Shown: positions 1 through 9,340, counted from the stretch's first letter. The stretch: DNA of 64,000 nt from Miltoncostaea sp050249835 (GCA_050249835.1 JBFWPT010000013.1:7639-71638); one strand, 5' to 3'. Numbers and translations are program-made. The notes: generated from the sequence alone by a model not told the origin.

Positions 1-125
1 TGGACCCTCTGAACGAGCTCAGCCAGGCAGAGCCAGTACCCGAGGTAGGTCGTGAATGTCTTGGCCTCGTCCGAGTCCGCGTCGAGGAGCGCGTAGAGGT
101 CGAGGTCGGAGAAGCGGATCGGCAC
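1..125 (-). CDS. Partial hypothetical protein, cut by the left edge
   Basis: A GTG start at 125 opens a frame that runs off the window. The visible 41 residues begin MPIRFSDLDLYALLD and are acidic and hydrophobic, like a genuine N-terminus. It lies 51 bp downstream of the TIR gene on the same strand, so the two are probably co-transcribed, and it may be the partner of the TIR protein. I do not recognise the family from this fragment. Confidence 0.45.
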   Translation of the reverse strand, partial: MPIRFSDLDLYALLDADSDEAKTFTTYLGYWLCLAELVQRV

Positions 126-176
126 GGCTCGTCACGGTAGCGACCGGTTTGGACGTGCTTAGCCAGGCCCGGAGCC

Positions 177-950
177 TCAACCGCCGCGAATCGCCTCAGC
201 GACCTGGTCGGCGATCTCGTCGATGGTGAGATCCGCGGTGCGGAGGGCGATCTTGTCAGCGAGCGACGGACTTGCCGCGACGACCTCGGCCTTGGAGATC
301 TTGTGCCAGAGGGGGAGCATGAGCTGGCGGCCGTCGTGCATCTCGCGTGCCACGAGGCCGTTCAGCTCGTAGTTCGTCCAGTTCTTCGCGAAGAACGCTT
401 CGGAGAGCACCACGATGCCAAACCGGCTGTTCGCGATCCCGCGATCGATGCCCTGACGTAGGCTCGATCCAAGCTGCAACTCGAACTCGTCGTACCAGAC
501 GTCTAAGTCGCGCTGGCGCAGAGCCTCGGCCAGAGGCCGCACCAGTTCCTCCTTGTCCTCCGTCGCGTGCGAGATGAAGACGTCGTAGCGGGGGTCGATC
601 CCCTCCCCATGGAGGTCGTCGACCGCGTCGGCAATGGACCCGAGCGGCCCACTGCGCCCGCGAAACTCGGGCAGGGATGGCGGCAGCACATCCACGCCTG
701 CACGCCCACGCCCCGCCCTGCCGCCGTAGTCGATGACCACGTACCAGTGACCACTGCGGGGAATCGGGATCTCGACAGGTGAACGCCTGACCAGCCCGCC
801 GTGGAACCGGGCGCGGCGGCCGTTCTTGAAGGCGCTGTAGTTGGAGCTGTCGAGAAGTCGGACGTTCGCGGCGTTGCCCGCCAGCGTCACGCGCACTACC
901 GCACCGCGGTCCTGATGGCCGAGGTCCCAGTAGTTGAACGGAATAGGCAT
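177..950 (-). CDS. DUF1883-TIR domain protein, probable NAD-consuming defence effector
   Basis: The protein is 257 aa. Residues 1-92 match the DUF1883 fold (FNYWDLGHQDRGAVVRVTL, then SGHWYVVIDYGG). Residues 122-250 form a bacterial TIR domain opening YDVFISHATEDKEE. E195, in WTNYELNGL, sits where TIR NADases keep their catalytic glutamate. TIR proteins of this kind usually act in anti-phage defence by hydrolysing or cyclising NAD; that role is inferred. I chose the ATG at 950 because DUF1883 proteins begin at this point; an in-frame extension to 1034 is low-complexity. The gene diverges from the transfer operon and is followed by the partial gene at 1-125. Confidence 0.85.
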   Translation of the reverse strand: MPIPFNYWDLGHQDRGAVVRVTLAGNAANVRLLDSSNYSAFKNGRRARFHGGLVRRSPVEIPIPRSGHWYVVIDYGGRAGRGRAGVDVLPPSLPEFRGRSGPLGSIADAVDDLHGEGIDPRYDVFISHATEDKEELVRPLAEALRQRDLDVWYDEFELQLGSSLRQGIDRGIANSRFGIVVLSEAFFAKNWTNYELNGLVAREMHDGRQLMLPLWHKISKAEVVAASPSLADKIALRTADLTIDEIADQVAEAIRGG

Positions 951-1114
951 GGTCGGGACAGTCTGGAGGGTCGCCCGGATGCCCTGGCTCCGCTCAAGTG
1001 CGCCCGGTCCGCAGGTCCCGCCTCGGCCTCCCATCCATCTGAGCGCGCTCCGCCGCTCTTATCGGCGTACCTCCGCCAAGCGTGACGCCGCACCTTGACG
1101 CACTCTCCCAATCT

Positions 1115-1138
1115 CGGTTCACTATCTACAGTCAACCG
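1115..1138. promoter_or_regulatory. Imperfect 24-bp dyad, probable operator of the transfer operon
   Basis: The arms CGGTTCACT and AGTCAACCG form an inverted repeat (8 of 9 positions pair) 15 bp upstream of the first transfer gene and close to a TACAGT -10-like hexamer (1127-1132). This is a good place for a repressor of conjugation. Which protein binds it cannot be told from the sequence. Confidence 0.5.
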
Positions 1139-1153
1139 ATTGTTGGAGATTCG

Positions 1154-1450
1154 ATGCACGGGTGGGGCCTCCAGTTCATCCTTCAGGTGGGGGCTACGCC
1201 GGACCCCTCCGGCCTGCCCGGCCAGGCCAAACTGCAGAAGCTCGTCGACGGCCTCTACTCCTGGTCGCTGATCCTGATCCTCGCGGCCTTGGTGGTCGCG
1301 GCGATCGCCTGGGCGTGGGGCGCCCAGTCGAACCACCACGGCGCGACCTCGGGCGGGCGGCGCGGCGTCCTGATCGCCGCCGCCGCCGGCCTGCTCGTCG
1401 GGATGGCGCCCCAGATCGTCAACTTCTTCTACGGCGTCGGGCGCCAGTAG
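1154..1450 (+). CDS. Small two-helix membrane protein, DUF6112/VirB2-like conjugation subunit
   Basis: The 98-aa protein has two clear membrane helices, about residues 37-57 and 71-92, joined by a short Arg/Gly/His loop. Size, topology and position at the head of a type IV secretion operon match the DUF6112 family of actinobacterial mobile elements, which resembles VirB2/TrbC pilin-like subunits. The ATG at 1154 is preceded by GGAG at 1145-1148. A longer in-frame start at 1082 is less likely because it would run through the dyad operator. The next gene starts 3 bp downstream. Confidence 0.7.
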   Translation: MHGWGLQFILQVGATPDPSGLPGQAKLQKLVDGLYSWSLILILAALVVAAIAWAWGAQSNHHGATSGGRRGVLIAAAAGLLVGMAPQIVNFFYGVGRQ

Positions 1451-1453
1451 GCC

Positions 1454-2170
1454 GTGCCCCGCTCCGGCACCGACGTGCTGATCCAGGGACGCGAGCGCCC
1501 CGTGCGCCGTCGCCTCCCGATGCTCGGCGCCATGCTGCTGGTGTTCGCGGTCGGCCTCGCCATCGGTCGCCTGAACGCTCCCGGTGGCGGCCCCGAACCG
1601 ATCCCTGTCGCCCCCCTGCCGGAGGCCTCCGCCGACCCGGCGCCTCCGCCCGTCGAGGACCCCGGGCCCGCCGCCTCGCGCACCCAGGAGGGAGCGGCAC
1701 GGACGGCAGCCCAGGCGCTGTCGTCCCTGGCCGATCCGCGCCTGCTCGCGAGCCCACAGGCGCGGCGCGCGGTGATCGCCCGGATCGCGCCGCCCGGCTA
1801 CCGCGCCGAGCTCGCTCCTCTGTTCGAGCGCACCTACGGCTACCTCGATGGGCTGTTAGGGGCGTCGGCCGATCGCGGGGAGGTCGTCCTGCGGATGACC
1901 CCGATGGGCTACCGTGTCGAGGCCTTCTCGGCAACGAGGGCGACCGTGGCGGTCTGGCAGGTGACGTTGCTCGCCAGCCCTGAGCGGGCGCCGATCGCCG
2001 CCTGGTCCACGAGCCGCGCCGAGCTGGTCTGGTCGGGTGGGCGGTGGCGGGTCGAGCGCTTCGGCGTCGACACGCCGGGGCCGGTGCCCGCCGTCACCGC
2101 CCCCGAGGCGCCCGTCGCCGCGGGTGAGTTCGTCTCCTCCGCCCAGGGCTTCTCCCCGTTCCCCCCGTGA
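1454..2170 (+). CDS. VirB8-like conjugation protein with one N-terminal membrane helix
   Basis: The 238-aa protein has one membrane helix (about 21-40), a Pro/Glu-rich linker (about 43-75) and a compact extracytoplasmic domain (about 85-205). That layout matches VirB8/TcpC-like assembly factors of Gram-positive conjugation systems, although I see no diagnostic motif. It starts with GTG and its stop overlaps the next start by 4 bp (GTGA), so it is translationally coupled to the VirB6-like gene. The assignment rests on architecture and operon position. Confidence 0.65.
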   Translation: MPRSGTDVLIQGRERPVRRRLPMLGAMLLVFAVGLAIGRLNAPGGGPEPIPVAPLPEASADPAPPPVEDPGPAASRTQEGAARTAAQALSSLADPRLLASPQARRAVIARIAPPGYRAELAPLFERTYGYLDGLLGASADRGEVVLRMTPMGYRVEAFSATRATVAVWQVTLLASPERAPIAAWSTSRAELVWSGGRWRVERFGVDTPGPVPAVTAPEAPVAAGEFVSSAQGFSPFPP

Positions 2171-3564
2171 TCGCCCTTCGATCTGGGGCGGCATGCGCTT
2201 GTCTCGCCGTTCTCGTCGTCGTCACGGCACTCGCCCTGCTCTCGCCGCCCCGGGCGCAGGCGATCGACGTGCCCGGCCCCTGCGATGTGCCGGGGGTCGC
2301 CCTGGTCTGCGACGCGGCCGGCGGTGCGGCGAGTGCGGCCGCCGGGGCGGCCGGTGACGCGGTCCTCGGCCAGCTGACCGGCTGGGTCGGCGACGGGGCG
2401 GCCTGGCTCCTCCGACAGGTCGCCGAGGCGATCGACGCCACCACCACCGTCGACCTGTCGGCTCCCTGGTTCGAGCGCCACTACGCCTTCATGTTCCAGG
2501 CGGGGGCGATCCTGCTGCTGCCGCTGCTCCTGCTCGCCGTCCTGCAGGCCTTGGTCCGCCAGGACGCCGGGCTGCTGGTGCGTGCCGCCTTCCTGCACCT
2601 GCCGGCGGCGATGCTCCTCACCGGCCTCGCGGTGACGGTCACCCAGACGGCCCTGGCGGTCACCGACGCCCTGTCGGCGGAGCTCACCCGGGGGGTGGCG
2701 GCCGACACCGACACCCTCGCCACCACCCTCACGACAGCGAGCGCGGTCGGCGGGCCGATCCCCTTGTTCGCCTCCTTCCTGCTGGCCCTGGTGATGGCGC
2801 TGGCGGCCCTGTTCGTCTGGTTCGAGCTGATCCTGCGCGCCGGTGTCGTCTATGTGGCGGTGATGTTCCTGCCGTTGTTCCTGGCGACGATGATCTGGCC
2901 GGTCCTCTCTGGCTGGGTGCGCCGGCTCACCCAGCTGATCGTGGCGGCGATCCTCTCGAAGCTCGTGATCGTGGCGACCCTGTCGCTCGGCCTGTCGGCC
3001 TTCACCTCCGGCGACGGACCGTCGGCGCTGCTGGCGGGGGCGGGGATGTTCCTGCTGGCGGCCTTCTCTCCGTTCGTGCTGTTCGCGTTGATCCCGTTGG
3101 CGGCCGAGGTCGCCCAGCCGCAACGCGAAGGCCGCCACGCCCTCGCCGCCGCGACGGGGGCGTCGCTCGCCTGGAACGTCGCCCGTACCCGCATGACCTT
3201 CGGTGCCGTCGGCGCGGCCGGTGGGGCGATGGGCCTCGCCAGCCGCGCCATCGGCGGTAACGCGGGTGGCGGCCCGGGCCGCGGCGGCCCCCAGGGTCCG
3301 GCCGGCCCCTCGGGCGGCCGCGGTGGCGGCGGAGCACCGAGCCCCGGCGGCGGCGGTGTTGCTGCCGCCGCCGGCGTGGTCGCTTCGGTGCCCCGGGCCG
3401 CGGCGGCCTCAGCGACCCGCGCGGTGGGCGCCGCGGCGCCGCGGCCGCCCGATCCCGCCGCCGCACCGCGGCGCCGGGCCCCCGCCACCTCGCCCGCTCC
3501 GCGACGTCCCCGTCCGAGTCCGCCGCCCGGCCAGCTCCCGTTGCGCGGCACCGATGGCGGCTGA
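2167..3564 (+). CDS. VirB6/TrbL-like polytopic channel protein
   Basis: The 465-aa protein has an N-terminal signal-anchor (about 8-32) and about six further membrane helices between residues 105 and 325. The tail, from about 355, is a long Gly/Pro/Ala/Arg-rich low-complexity region. This is the usual plan of TrbL/VirB6 inner-membrane channel proteins of type IV secretion systems. It starts at GTG 2167 inside the upstream stop, and its own end overlaps the next gene by 11 bp. The disordered tail probably faces the cytoplasm. Confidence 0.75.
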   Translation: MIALRSGAACACLAVLVVVTALALLSPPRAQAIDVPGPCDVPGVALVCDAAGGAASAAAGAAGDAVLGQLTGWVGDGAAWLLRQVAEAIDATTTVDLSAPWFERHYAFMFQAGAILLLPLLLLAVLQALVRQDAGLLVRAAFLHLPAAMLLTGLAVTVTQTALAVTDALSAELTRGVAADTDTLATTLTTASAVGGPIPLFASFLLALVMALAALFVWFELILRAGVVYVAVMFLPLFLATMIWPVLSGWVRRLTQLIVAAILSKLVIVATLSLGLSAFTSGDGPSALLAGAGMFLLAAFSPFVLFALIPLAAEVAQPQREGRHALAAATGASLAWNVARTRMTFGAVGAAGGAMGLASRAIGGNAGGGPGRGGPQGPAGPSGGRGGGGAPSPGGGGVAAAAGVVASVPRAAAASATRAVGAAAPRPPDPAAAPRRRAPATSPAPRRPRPSPPPGQLPLRGTDGG

Positions 3565-5032
3565 ACCGTCGCGCTACCGCTTCGGCCCCCTCGAGCCGGG
3601 GGGCGCGGTCGGGGGCCTCGGCTGGGGCCAGGTCGCCTGCGTCGCCGTCGGCCTGGTCGGCCTCGTCGTCTGCCTGAACGTCGCCCCGGGTATGGGCGGG
3701 GCGCTCTCGGGCCTCGCTGTGGCCGGCGCGGGCCTCGGTGGCGCGTTCCTGCGCCTCGGGGGTCGGCCGCCCGTCGCATGGGCGGCGATCGCCTCCGGCT
3801 TCGCCGGCCGCCGGGCCCGCGGCCGCCACCGCCACCTCGCGAGAGCCCCGGGACGCGGCCACGGACTCGGGGAGGTCGAGGGCCTCGACCTGCCCGACAG
3901 CCTCGCCGGCCTGCGGATCCTCGGCGCCCGTTGGGGGCGCGGCGAGGTCGGCATCGCGTGTGAGGGATCCACCTGGACGGCGGTGCTGGCGGTCGAGGGC
4001 GGCGCGTTCGCACTGCTGGAGCTCGCCGACAAGGAGCGGCGCCTGGCGCGCTGGGGTGCGGTGCTCTCGGGGTTCGCCCGGCCGGGCAGCCCGGTCAGCC
4101 GCCTCGCCTGGACCGACCGCACCGTCACCCAGGGCGCGGATGAGCTCGGCCGCTACCTCGCCGACGGCCTCACCCTCCCCTCTGGGCACGCCGGGGTGCG
4201 TTCCTACCTGGAGCTGCTGGATGAGGCGGGGCCCGCCGCCCGCCGCCACGAGACCTTCCTCGCCCTCCAGATCGACGCCCGCAGGGCCTCGGGGGCGATC
4301 CGCCGCGCCGGGGGCGGCCAGTCGGGTGCGGCGGCGGTCCTCCTGCGCGAGCTGACCGCACTCTCCGAGCACCTGCTGCGTGCGGAGGTGGTGGTGCGTG
4401 GGGCGCTCAGCCCCCGCCTGCTCGCCCGCGCCATCCGCCTCGGCTTCTGCCCCGGCGACCGGCCGCGCCTCGACCGCCTCGGCGCCGGTGACCCCGAGGG
4501 GGCCGGCACCAACCCCGCCAACGCCGGGCCGATGGCCGCCACCGAATCGTGGCGGACGTACAGAAGCGACGACGCCCTCCACTGCACCTACTGGATCGCC
4601 GAGTGGCCGCGGGTCGAGGTCGGGGCGGACTTCCTGCTGCCGTTCCTGCTCGGCGGCACCACCCGCCGCAGCGTGGCGGTGGTGATGGAGCCCCTTGACC
4701 CCGCCCGTGCCCTGCGAGCGGCCGAGAACGCCCGCACCAACGAGATCTCAGACGAGGAGCTCCGGACCCGGATGGGCTTCCTCGCCACCGCCCGCCGCCG
4801 CCGCCAGCAGCAGGCCCTCGTCGACCGCGAGCAGGAGCTGGCAGAAGGTCATTCAGGTGTCCGCTTCTCGGGCTACGTCACCGTCTCCGCCGATGGGGCG
4901 CAGGAGCTTGCGGCGGCGATGGCCGAGCTCGAGCAGTCCGCCCAGATGGCGCGCCTCGAGCTGCGGCCCCTCTACGGCGAGCAGGCGGCCGGGTTCACCT
5001 ACACCCTCCCCCTGTGCCGGGGCCTTCGGTGA
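3554..5032 (+). CDS. SCO6880-like conjugation protein with N-terminal PrgI-type membrane segment
   Basis: The 492-aa protein begins with an RYRFGPLEPGG-type segment, then two close membrane helices (about 24-65), then a soluble region of some 400 residues. This arrangement is that of the SCO6880 family, found in actinobacterial transfer operons directly before a VirB4-like ATPase. It may supply the VirB3-like part and the N-terminal half of VirB4, since the ATPase downstream is short; that is inference. ATG 3554 lies inside the end of the VirB6-like gene. Longer upstream reading in this frame is a shadow of the low-complexity tail. Confidence 0.75.
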   Translation: MAAEPSRYRFGPLEPGGAVGGLGWGQVACVAVGLVGLVVCLNVAPGMGGALSGLAVAGAGLGGAFLRLGGRPPVAWAAIASGFAGRRARGRHRHLARAPGRGHGLGEVEGLDLPDSLAGLRILGARWGRGEVGIACEGSTWTAVLAVEGGAFALLELADKERRLARWGAVLSGFARPGSPVSRLAWTDRTVTQGADELGRYLADGLTLPSGHAGVRSYLELLDEAGPAARRHETFLALQIDARRASGAIRRAGGGQSGAAAVLLRELTALSEHLLRAEVVVRGALSPRLLARAIRLGFCPGDRPRLDRLGAGDPEGAGTNPANAGPMAATESWRTYRSDDALHCTYWIAEWPRVEVGADFLLPFLLGGTTRRSVAVVMEPLDPARALRAAENARTNEISDEELRTRMGFLATARRRRQQQALVDREQELAEGHSGVRFSGYVTVSADGAQELAAAMAELEQSAQMARLELRPLYGEQAAGFTYTLPLCRGLR

Positions 5033-6267
5033 GGAGTCGGCCCCGCCACCCGGCCCACCAGCTGACGAGCGCCCACCTCCAGGCCGCCTACCCCTTCATG
5101 GGCGAAGGGGGCCTCGGTGGCCGGGGGGCCTACATCGGCCGCGACGTCTACTCGGGGGCGAGCTTCTGCTTCGACCCCTGGGTGCTTTACGAACAGGGGA
5201 CGCTGACGGGGCCGTCGGCGCTTGTCGCCGGGCAGGTCGGCCGCGGCAAGTCCGCGCTCATCAAGACCTACCTCGCCCGCCAGGCCCTCTTCGGCCGCCG
5301 CGCCGTCGTCATCGACCCCAAAGGCGAATACGGCCCCTTGGCCGAGTGGTTCGGCAGCCGCCCGATCCGGCTCGTGCCGGGCGGCCAGGTGCGGCTCAAC
5401 CCGCTCGACGCCGCCGGGGGACGCGAGGAACGGGTAGCCCTCCTCGCGGCGCTGGTCGCCGGGTCGCTCCGGCGGGCCTTGGAGCCCCAGGAGCACACCG
5501 CCCTCGACCTCGCCTACCGGGCGGCCGCAGCGGCGGGCGAGCCGACCCTGCCGGCGGTCCAACACCACCTGCTGCACCCGACCCACGAGGCAGCGGCCTC
5601 GATCGCGGTCGGCGCCGAGGACCTCGCCCGCTACGGACGCGGCTGTGCCCTCGAGCTGCGGCGACTGTGCGAGGGCGACCTCCACGGAATGTTCGACGGC
5701 CCGACCAGCGAGGGCGTCGAGCTCGACTCGGCCGTAGTGGTGCTCGACCTGTCGGCCCTGCACGGCTCGCCGGCGCTCGGGGTGCTGATGGTCTGCGTCA
5801 GCGCCTGGCTGTCGGGCCGCCTCGCCCGCGACGACGGGATCAAGCGGCTGGTGGTGCTCGACGAAGGGTGGGCGGTGCTCGCCGACCCCGCCGCATCCAC
5901 CTTCCTCCAACGCTCCTGGAAGCTCGCACGCTCCTACGGGGTCGCCAACATGCTCGTCATCCACCGCCTGTCGGATCTCGCGGCGGCAGGCGAGGCGGGA
6001 TCGCGGGAGGCGACGATCGCCGCGGGGCTCCTGTCGGATTCCGAGACCCGGATCATCCTCGCCCAGAGCCCCGCCGACCTCGCCGCCACCCGCGAGCTGG
6101 TCGGCCTCACCGGCACCGAGGTCGAGCACGTCGCCACCCTGCCTCGGGGTGTCGCCCTCTGGAAGGTGGGCGAGCGCTCCTTCGTCGTCGAGCACCGGCT
6201 CTCACGGGCCGAGCGCGCCCTCGTCGACACCGACGCCCGCATGCGAAGCACCGCGGCAAGTCCCTGA
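5029..6267 (+). CDS. VirB4/TraC-like conjugation ATPase
   Basis: The 412-aa ATPase has Walker A GQVGRGKS (about 68-75) and Walker B LVVLDEGW (about 274-281), followed by the Arg/Gln-rich region that closes VirB4 C-terminal domains. It powers assembly of the transfer channel at the inner membrane. It is shorter than full VirB4 (about 800 aa) and looks like the motor domain alone, fitting a division of labour with the SCO6880-like protein upstream. GTG 5029 makes a GTGA overlap with the upstream stop; GTG 5014 is an in-frame alternative. Confidence 0.85.
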   Translation: MRSRPRHPAHQLTSAHLQAAYPFMGEGGLGGRGAYIGRDVYSGASFCFDPWVLYEQGTLTGPSALVAGQVGRGKSALIKTYLARQALFGRRAVVIDPKGEYGPLAEWFGSRPIRLVPGGQVRLNPLDAAGGREERVALLAALVAGSLRRALEPQEHTALDLAYRAAAAAGEPTLPAVQHHLLHPTHEAAASIAVGAEDLARYGRGCALELRRLCEGDLHGMFDGPTSEGVELDSAVVVLDLSALHGSPALGVLMVCVSAWLSGRLARDDGIKRLVVLDEGWAVLADPAASTFLQRSWKLARSYGVANMLVIHRLSDLAAAGEAGSREATIAAGLLSDSETRIILAQSPADLAATRELVGLTGTEVEHVATLPRGVALWKVGERSFVVEHRLSRAERALVDTDARMRSTAASP

Positions 6268-6281
6268 ACGAGGAGGAGCAG

Positions 6282-6692
6282 ATGGAAAGCGAGCCGCACA
6301 TCCGAGAGAGCACGTTCGGGGCCCCGACGGCGGATCCGCAGATCCCGAGCGCCCTGCTGCCGAGGGCGGCGGACTCCGAGCTCGCCCGGCGGGCGACCGC
6401 CCTCGCCGACCGGGTCGCCGGCTACGGCGCCTCGGCCCGCCTCGACGGGCGCTTTCGCCTGGCCGTCGGCGACCTCGGGCGGGCGGTCGTCGGCCTCGAG
6501 GGCATGCGCGCCTGTGGCCTCGCGCCCGCCGTCGCCGACCAGGCGCTGCCCCAGCTCGCCGAGGTGCTCGACGCCGTCGAGCGGGCACTCGATGAGGCGG
6601 CGCCCGAGCTGCAGGCAGAGCTCCGCGACGCCGAGGCCGCCAAGGCTCCGGTGCGCCGGGCCCGCAAGCCGCGGGCCGGCGCGGCAAAGTAG
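6282..6692 (+). CDS. Small hypothetical protein of the transfer operon
   Basis: The 136-aa soluble protein is preceded by a near-perfect ribosome site, AGGAGGAG at 6271-6278. It is rich in Ala, Arg, Leu and Glu with helical heptads (about 25-120) and ends in a basic tail. It sits between the VirB4 and VirD4 genes, so it is probably an accessory of the coupling complex. I do not recognise a family. Confidence 0.7.
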   Translation: MESEPHIRESTFGAPTADPQIPSALLPRAADSELARRATALADRVAGYGASARLDGRFRLAVGDLGRAVVGLEGMRACGLAPAVADQALPQLAEVLDAVERALDEAAPELQAELRDAEAAKAPVRRARKPRAGAAK

Positions 6693-6698
6693 CCGCCC

Positions 6699-8396
6699 GT
6701 GCCGCCGCGCCCCGGGCAGATCGGCGCGCCCGAGGACCCTTTCGTGAACGCCGGCCTGGTGATCCTCGCCGGCGTCCTCGGCGTGGCGGTGGTCGTCTGG
6801 GTGATCGGACAGCTGGCGGCGCTCGCCCTGGGTGGCGGGGCTCTGTCCACCGGGGTCGGTCAGATGCCGGGGGTCCTCGCGCGCCTGCCCGGGGCCTGGT
6901 CGGACCCCGCCGCCGCCTGGCCGGCGCCCGACCGGGGCCGCCTGCCGGGGCCCATCGGGTTCTACGCGGTGGCGGGTGTGGTGCTCGGAGCCATGGTGTC
7001 GGTCGGGCTCGCAGCCGCGACGCTGGCCCGGCGACGGCTCGGGGCGCGGGCGCCGAAGGACGCGGGCGCGCGCTGGGCGCAGACGGGGGACCTACGCGCA
7101 CTCGTCGTGCGGGAGCACGAACCGGGGCGGCTGACGCTCGGCCGGCTCGGGCGGCGCCTCGTGGCAACCGAACCGCGCGCCAGCACGATCGTCGTCGGCC
7201 CGAGCCAGTCCGGCAAGACGGCGGGGCTCGCGATCCCGGCGATCCTCGAGGCCGCCGGACCGGTGGTCGCGGTGTCGGTGAAGCGCGACCTTCTCGACCA
7301 CACCCTCGCCGCTCGTAGCGGAGTCGGGCAGGTCCGGATCTACGACCCGACCGGCGCCGCACAGCTGGATGATGAGCGCGTGGTCGGCTGGGACCCGGTG
7401 CGCTCATCCGAGACGTGGGCCGAGGCACGGCGGATGGCCCACAACCTGACGAGCGCGCAAGGGACGGCGGGTGGCCGGGACGCCGAGTTCTGGCTCCAGA
7501 TGGCCCAGAAGCTGTTGGCGCCGCTGCTGCTCGGCGCGGCCGGCAAGATCGACGGCTCGATGCGCGACGTCGTCTCCTGGGTCGACTCCGGCGAGCAGAC
7601 CGCCGTCGCAGACCTCCTGCTCGACCTCGGCGAGCCCGACGCCCACGCCGCCTTCCTCGCCACCTGCCGACGGGAGGAACGCACCCTCTCCTCGGTCTAC
7701 GCCACGGCCGAGGCGGTGCTCGCCCCGTTCGCCGACCCCGCGGTGCTGGCGAGCACCCACGCCCACGGCATCGACCCCGACAAGCTGCTCACCGGCCGCA
7801 ACACCCTCTATGTGATCGCGCCCGCCAAGGACCAGGAGCGCCTCGCGCCCCTGTTTGCCGGATTGGTCGAGCACGTCGTGGATGCCGCCTACGCCCGCGC
7901 CGCCTCAGGACACCCCTGTGATCCGTCGCTGCTGCTGGTGCTCGACGAGGCCGCCAACACCGCCCCGATCCGCAACCTCCCCCAGATCGCCGCGACCGCC
8001 GCCGGGCAGGGGATCCAGGCGGTGAGCGTCTTCCAGGACCTCGCCCAGGCCCGCTCACGCTACGGCGAGGCCGCCGACACCATCCTCGCCAACCACCGCG
8101 CCAAGCTCTTCCTCTCCGGGATCAGCGACGGGAGGACCCTCGACTACCTCGGGCGGGCACTCGGAGAGGAGGAGGTCGGCTACGAGAGCCGCACCCTCGG
8201 CGAGCGCGGCAGCGCCAGCCGCACCCGCGGCACCCGCACCCGGCGCCTCGCGCCCGCCGACGCCGTGCGCGGCGTGCCGCCAGGGGAGGCGATCCTCGTC
8301 TACGGCCACCTCCCGCCGGCGCGCCTTCGGCTGCGCCCCTGGTACCGCGAACGCGGGCTACGCCGATTGGCTTCCGGCCAGGAGGAAACCCCGTGA
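6699..8396 (+). CDS. VirD4/TraG-type coupling ATPase
   Basis: The 565-aa protein has two N-terminal membrane helices (about 16-45 and 85-110), Walker A GPSQSGKT (167-174) and Walker B LLLVLDEAAN (about 411-420), followed by an IAATAAGQGIQAVSVFQD stretch typical of TraG/TraD proteins. It links the relaxase-DNA complex to the secretion channel and is the receptor for the MobF relaxase at 51817-54540. It starts with GTG 6699, 6 bp after the previous stop, and overlaps the ArdC-like gene by GTGA. Confidence 0.9.
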   Translation: MPPRPGQIGAPEDPFVNAGLVILAGVLGVAVVVWVIGQLAALALGGGALSTGVGQMPGVLARLPGAWSDPAAAWPAPDRGRLPGPIGFYAVAGVVLGAMVSVGLAAATLARRRLGARAPKDAGARWAQTGDLRALVVREHEPGRLTLGRLGRRLVATEPRASTIVVGPSQSGKTAGLAIPAILEAAGPVVAVSVKRDLLDHTLAARSGVGQVRIYDPTGAAQLDDERVVGWDPVRSSETWAEARRMAHNLTSAQGTAGGRDAEFWLQMAQKLLAPLLLGAAGKIDGSMRDVVSWVDSGEQTAVADLLLDLGEPDAHAAFLATCRREERTLSSVYATAEAVLAPFADPAVLASTHAHGIDPDKLLTGRNTLYVIAPAKDQERLAPLFAGLVEHVVDAAYARAASGHPCDPSLLLVLDEAANTAPIRNLPQIAATAAGQGIQAVSVFQDLAQARSRYGEAADTILANHRAKLFLSGISDGRTLDYLGRALGEEEVGYESRTLGERGSASRTRGTRTRRLAPADAVRGVPPGEAILVYGHLPPARLRLRPWYRERGLRRLASGQEETP

Positions 8397-9340
8397 CACC
8401 CGGTGGCCGGCGGAGCCGGCCGGGCGCCGAGGCGGCCGCCCGCCAGGCCGAGGCCCGCCGCGAGCAGGCACGGGCCCAGCTCGAGGCGGCATCCGAGGAG
8501 CTGCGGAGCTCCGAGGGCTGGCAGCGCTTCGCCAGGGCGCGGGCGCTGCTACGCGGCTACTCGCTCAACAACACCCTCCTGATCCTCGCCCAGCGGCCCG
8601 ACGCGACCACCGTGGCGAGCTTTCGCCACTGGACAGAGCTCGGCCGCGAGGTACGCCGCGGCGAGCGCGCCCTGCGGATCTGGGCGCCGTCACTCCGGCG
8701 CGAGCGCGATGAAGCCACGGGCGAGGAGAAGGCGACGGTGCGGGCCTTCGTGCTGGTGCCGGTCTTCGACATCTCCCAGACCGATGGGCCGCCGCTGCCG
8801 GAGCCTCCGCCGGTGCGGCCGCTCACGGGTGACTCGCACGCCCACCTGCTCTCCGCGCTCGAGCGGCAGGCGGCAGACGCCGCGTACGCCGTGGAGCGCC
8901 ACGACGCCATGCCCGGCGGGGCCGACGGATTCGTCGATCACCGCCGCAGGGTGATCGCGCTCTCCGCCGGCCTCGCACCGAACGGCCAGGTCGCTGTGCT
9001 CGTCCACGAGCTCGCCCATGTCCACGGCGCCCGCTACGCCGAGTTCGGCCGGGCGGGCGCCGAGGTGGTCGCCGAGACGGCCGCCTTCGTCGCGCTGTCG
9101 GCCGCCCGCCTCGACACCAGCGGTCAGGCGATCCCCTACGTGGCCGGCTGGGCCGATGCCGCCCCGAAGGAGATCTCCGGCTACGCCGAGGCCGTCCACC
9201 GCATCGCTCGTGTGCTGGAACGGGGGCTGGGGCTGGAAGTCGGTCTTCGGGAGCGAAGTGCCGTTGAGGTCGCCGAACCCCGACGGCTGGCGCGGTCGTG
9301 GGCGGACGAGCGAAAAGGGCATGTCGGTCGGGTGAGGTAG
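8393..9340 (+). CDS. ArdC-like antirestriction protein with ImmA/IrrE-type metallopeptidase motif
   Basis: The 315-aa protein has an ArdC N-terminal domain (about 25-135, with YSLNNTLLILAQ and FRHWTELGREVRRGE) and a zinc peptidase motif HELAH at 205-209 with a supporting AEVVAETAAFV helix. ArdC proteins coat incoming single-stranded DNA and protect it from host restriction. It is the last gene of the transfer operon and is coupled to virD4 by a GTGA overlap. Helping the element survive entry into a new host fits this position. Confidence 0.85.
   Translation: MTPGGRRSRPGAEAAARQAEARREQARAQLEAASEELRSSEGWQRFARARALLRGYSLNNTLLILAQRPDATTVASFRHWTELGREVRRGERALRIWAPSLRRERDEATGEEKATVRAFVLVPVFDISQTDGPPLPEPPPVRPLTGDSHAHLLSALERQAADAAYAVERHDAMPGGADGFVDHRRRVIALSAGLAPNGQVAVLVHELAHVHGARYAEFGRAGAEVVAETAAFVALSAARLDTSGQAIPYVAGWADAAPKEISGYAEAVHRIARVLERGLGLEVGLRERSAVEVAEPRRLARSWADERKGHVGRVR

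Noticed and set aside
1909..3138. Long minus-strand frame over the transfer operon
   Set aside because: It is a shadow of GC-rich third positions; its product is Gln/Arg/Gly-rich without any domain, while the plus strand encodes coherent membrane proteins.
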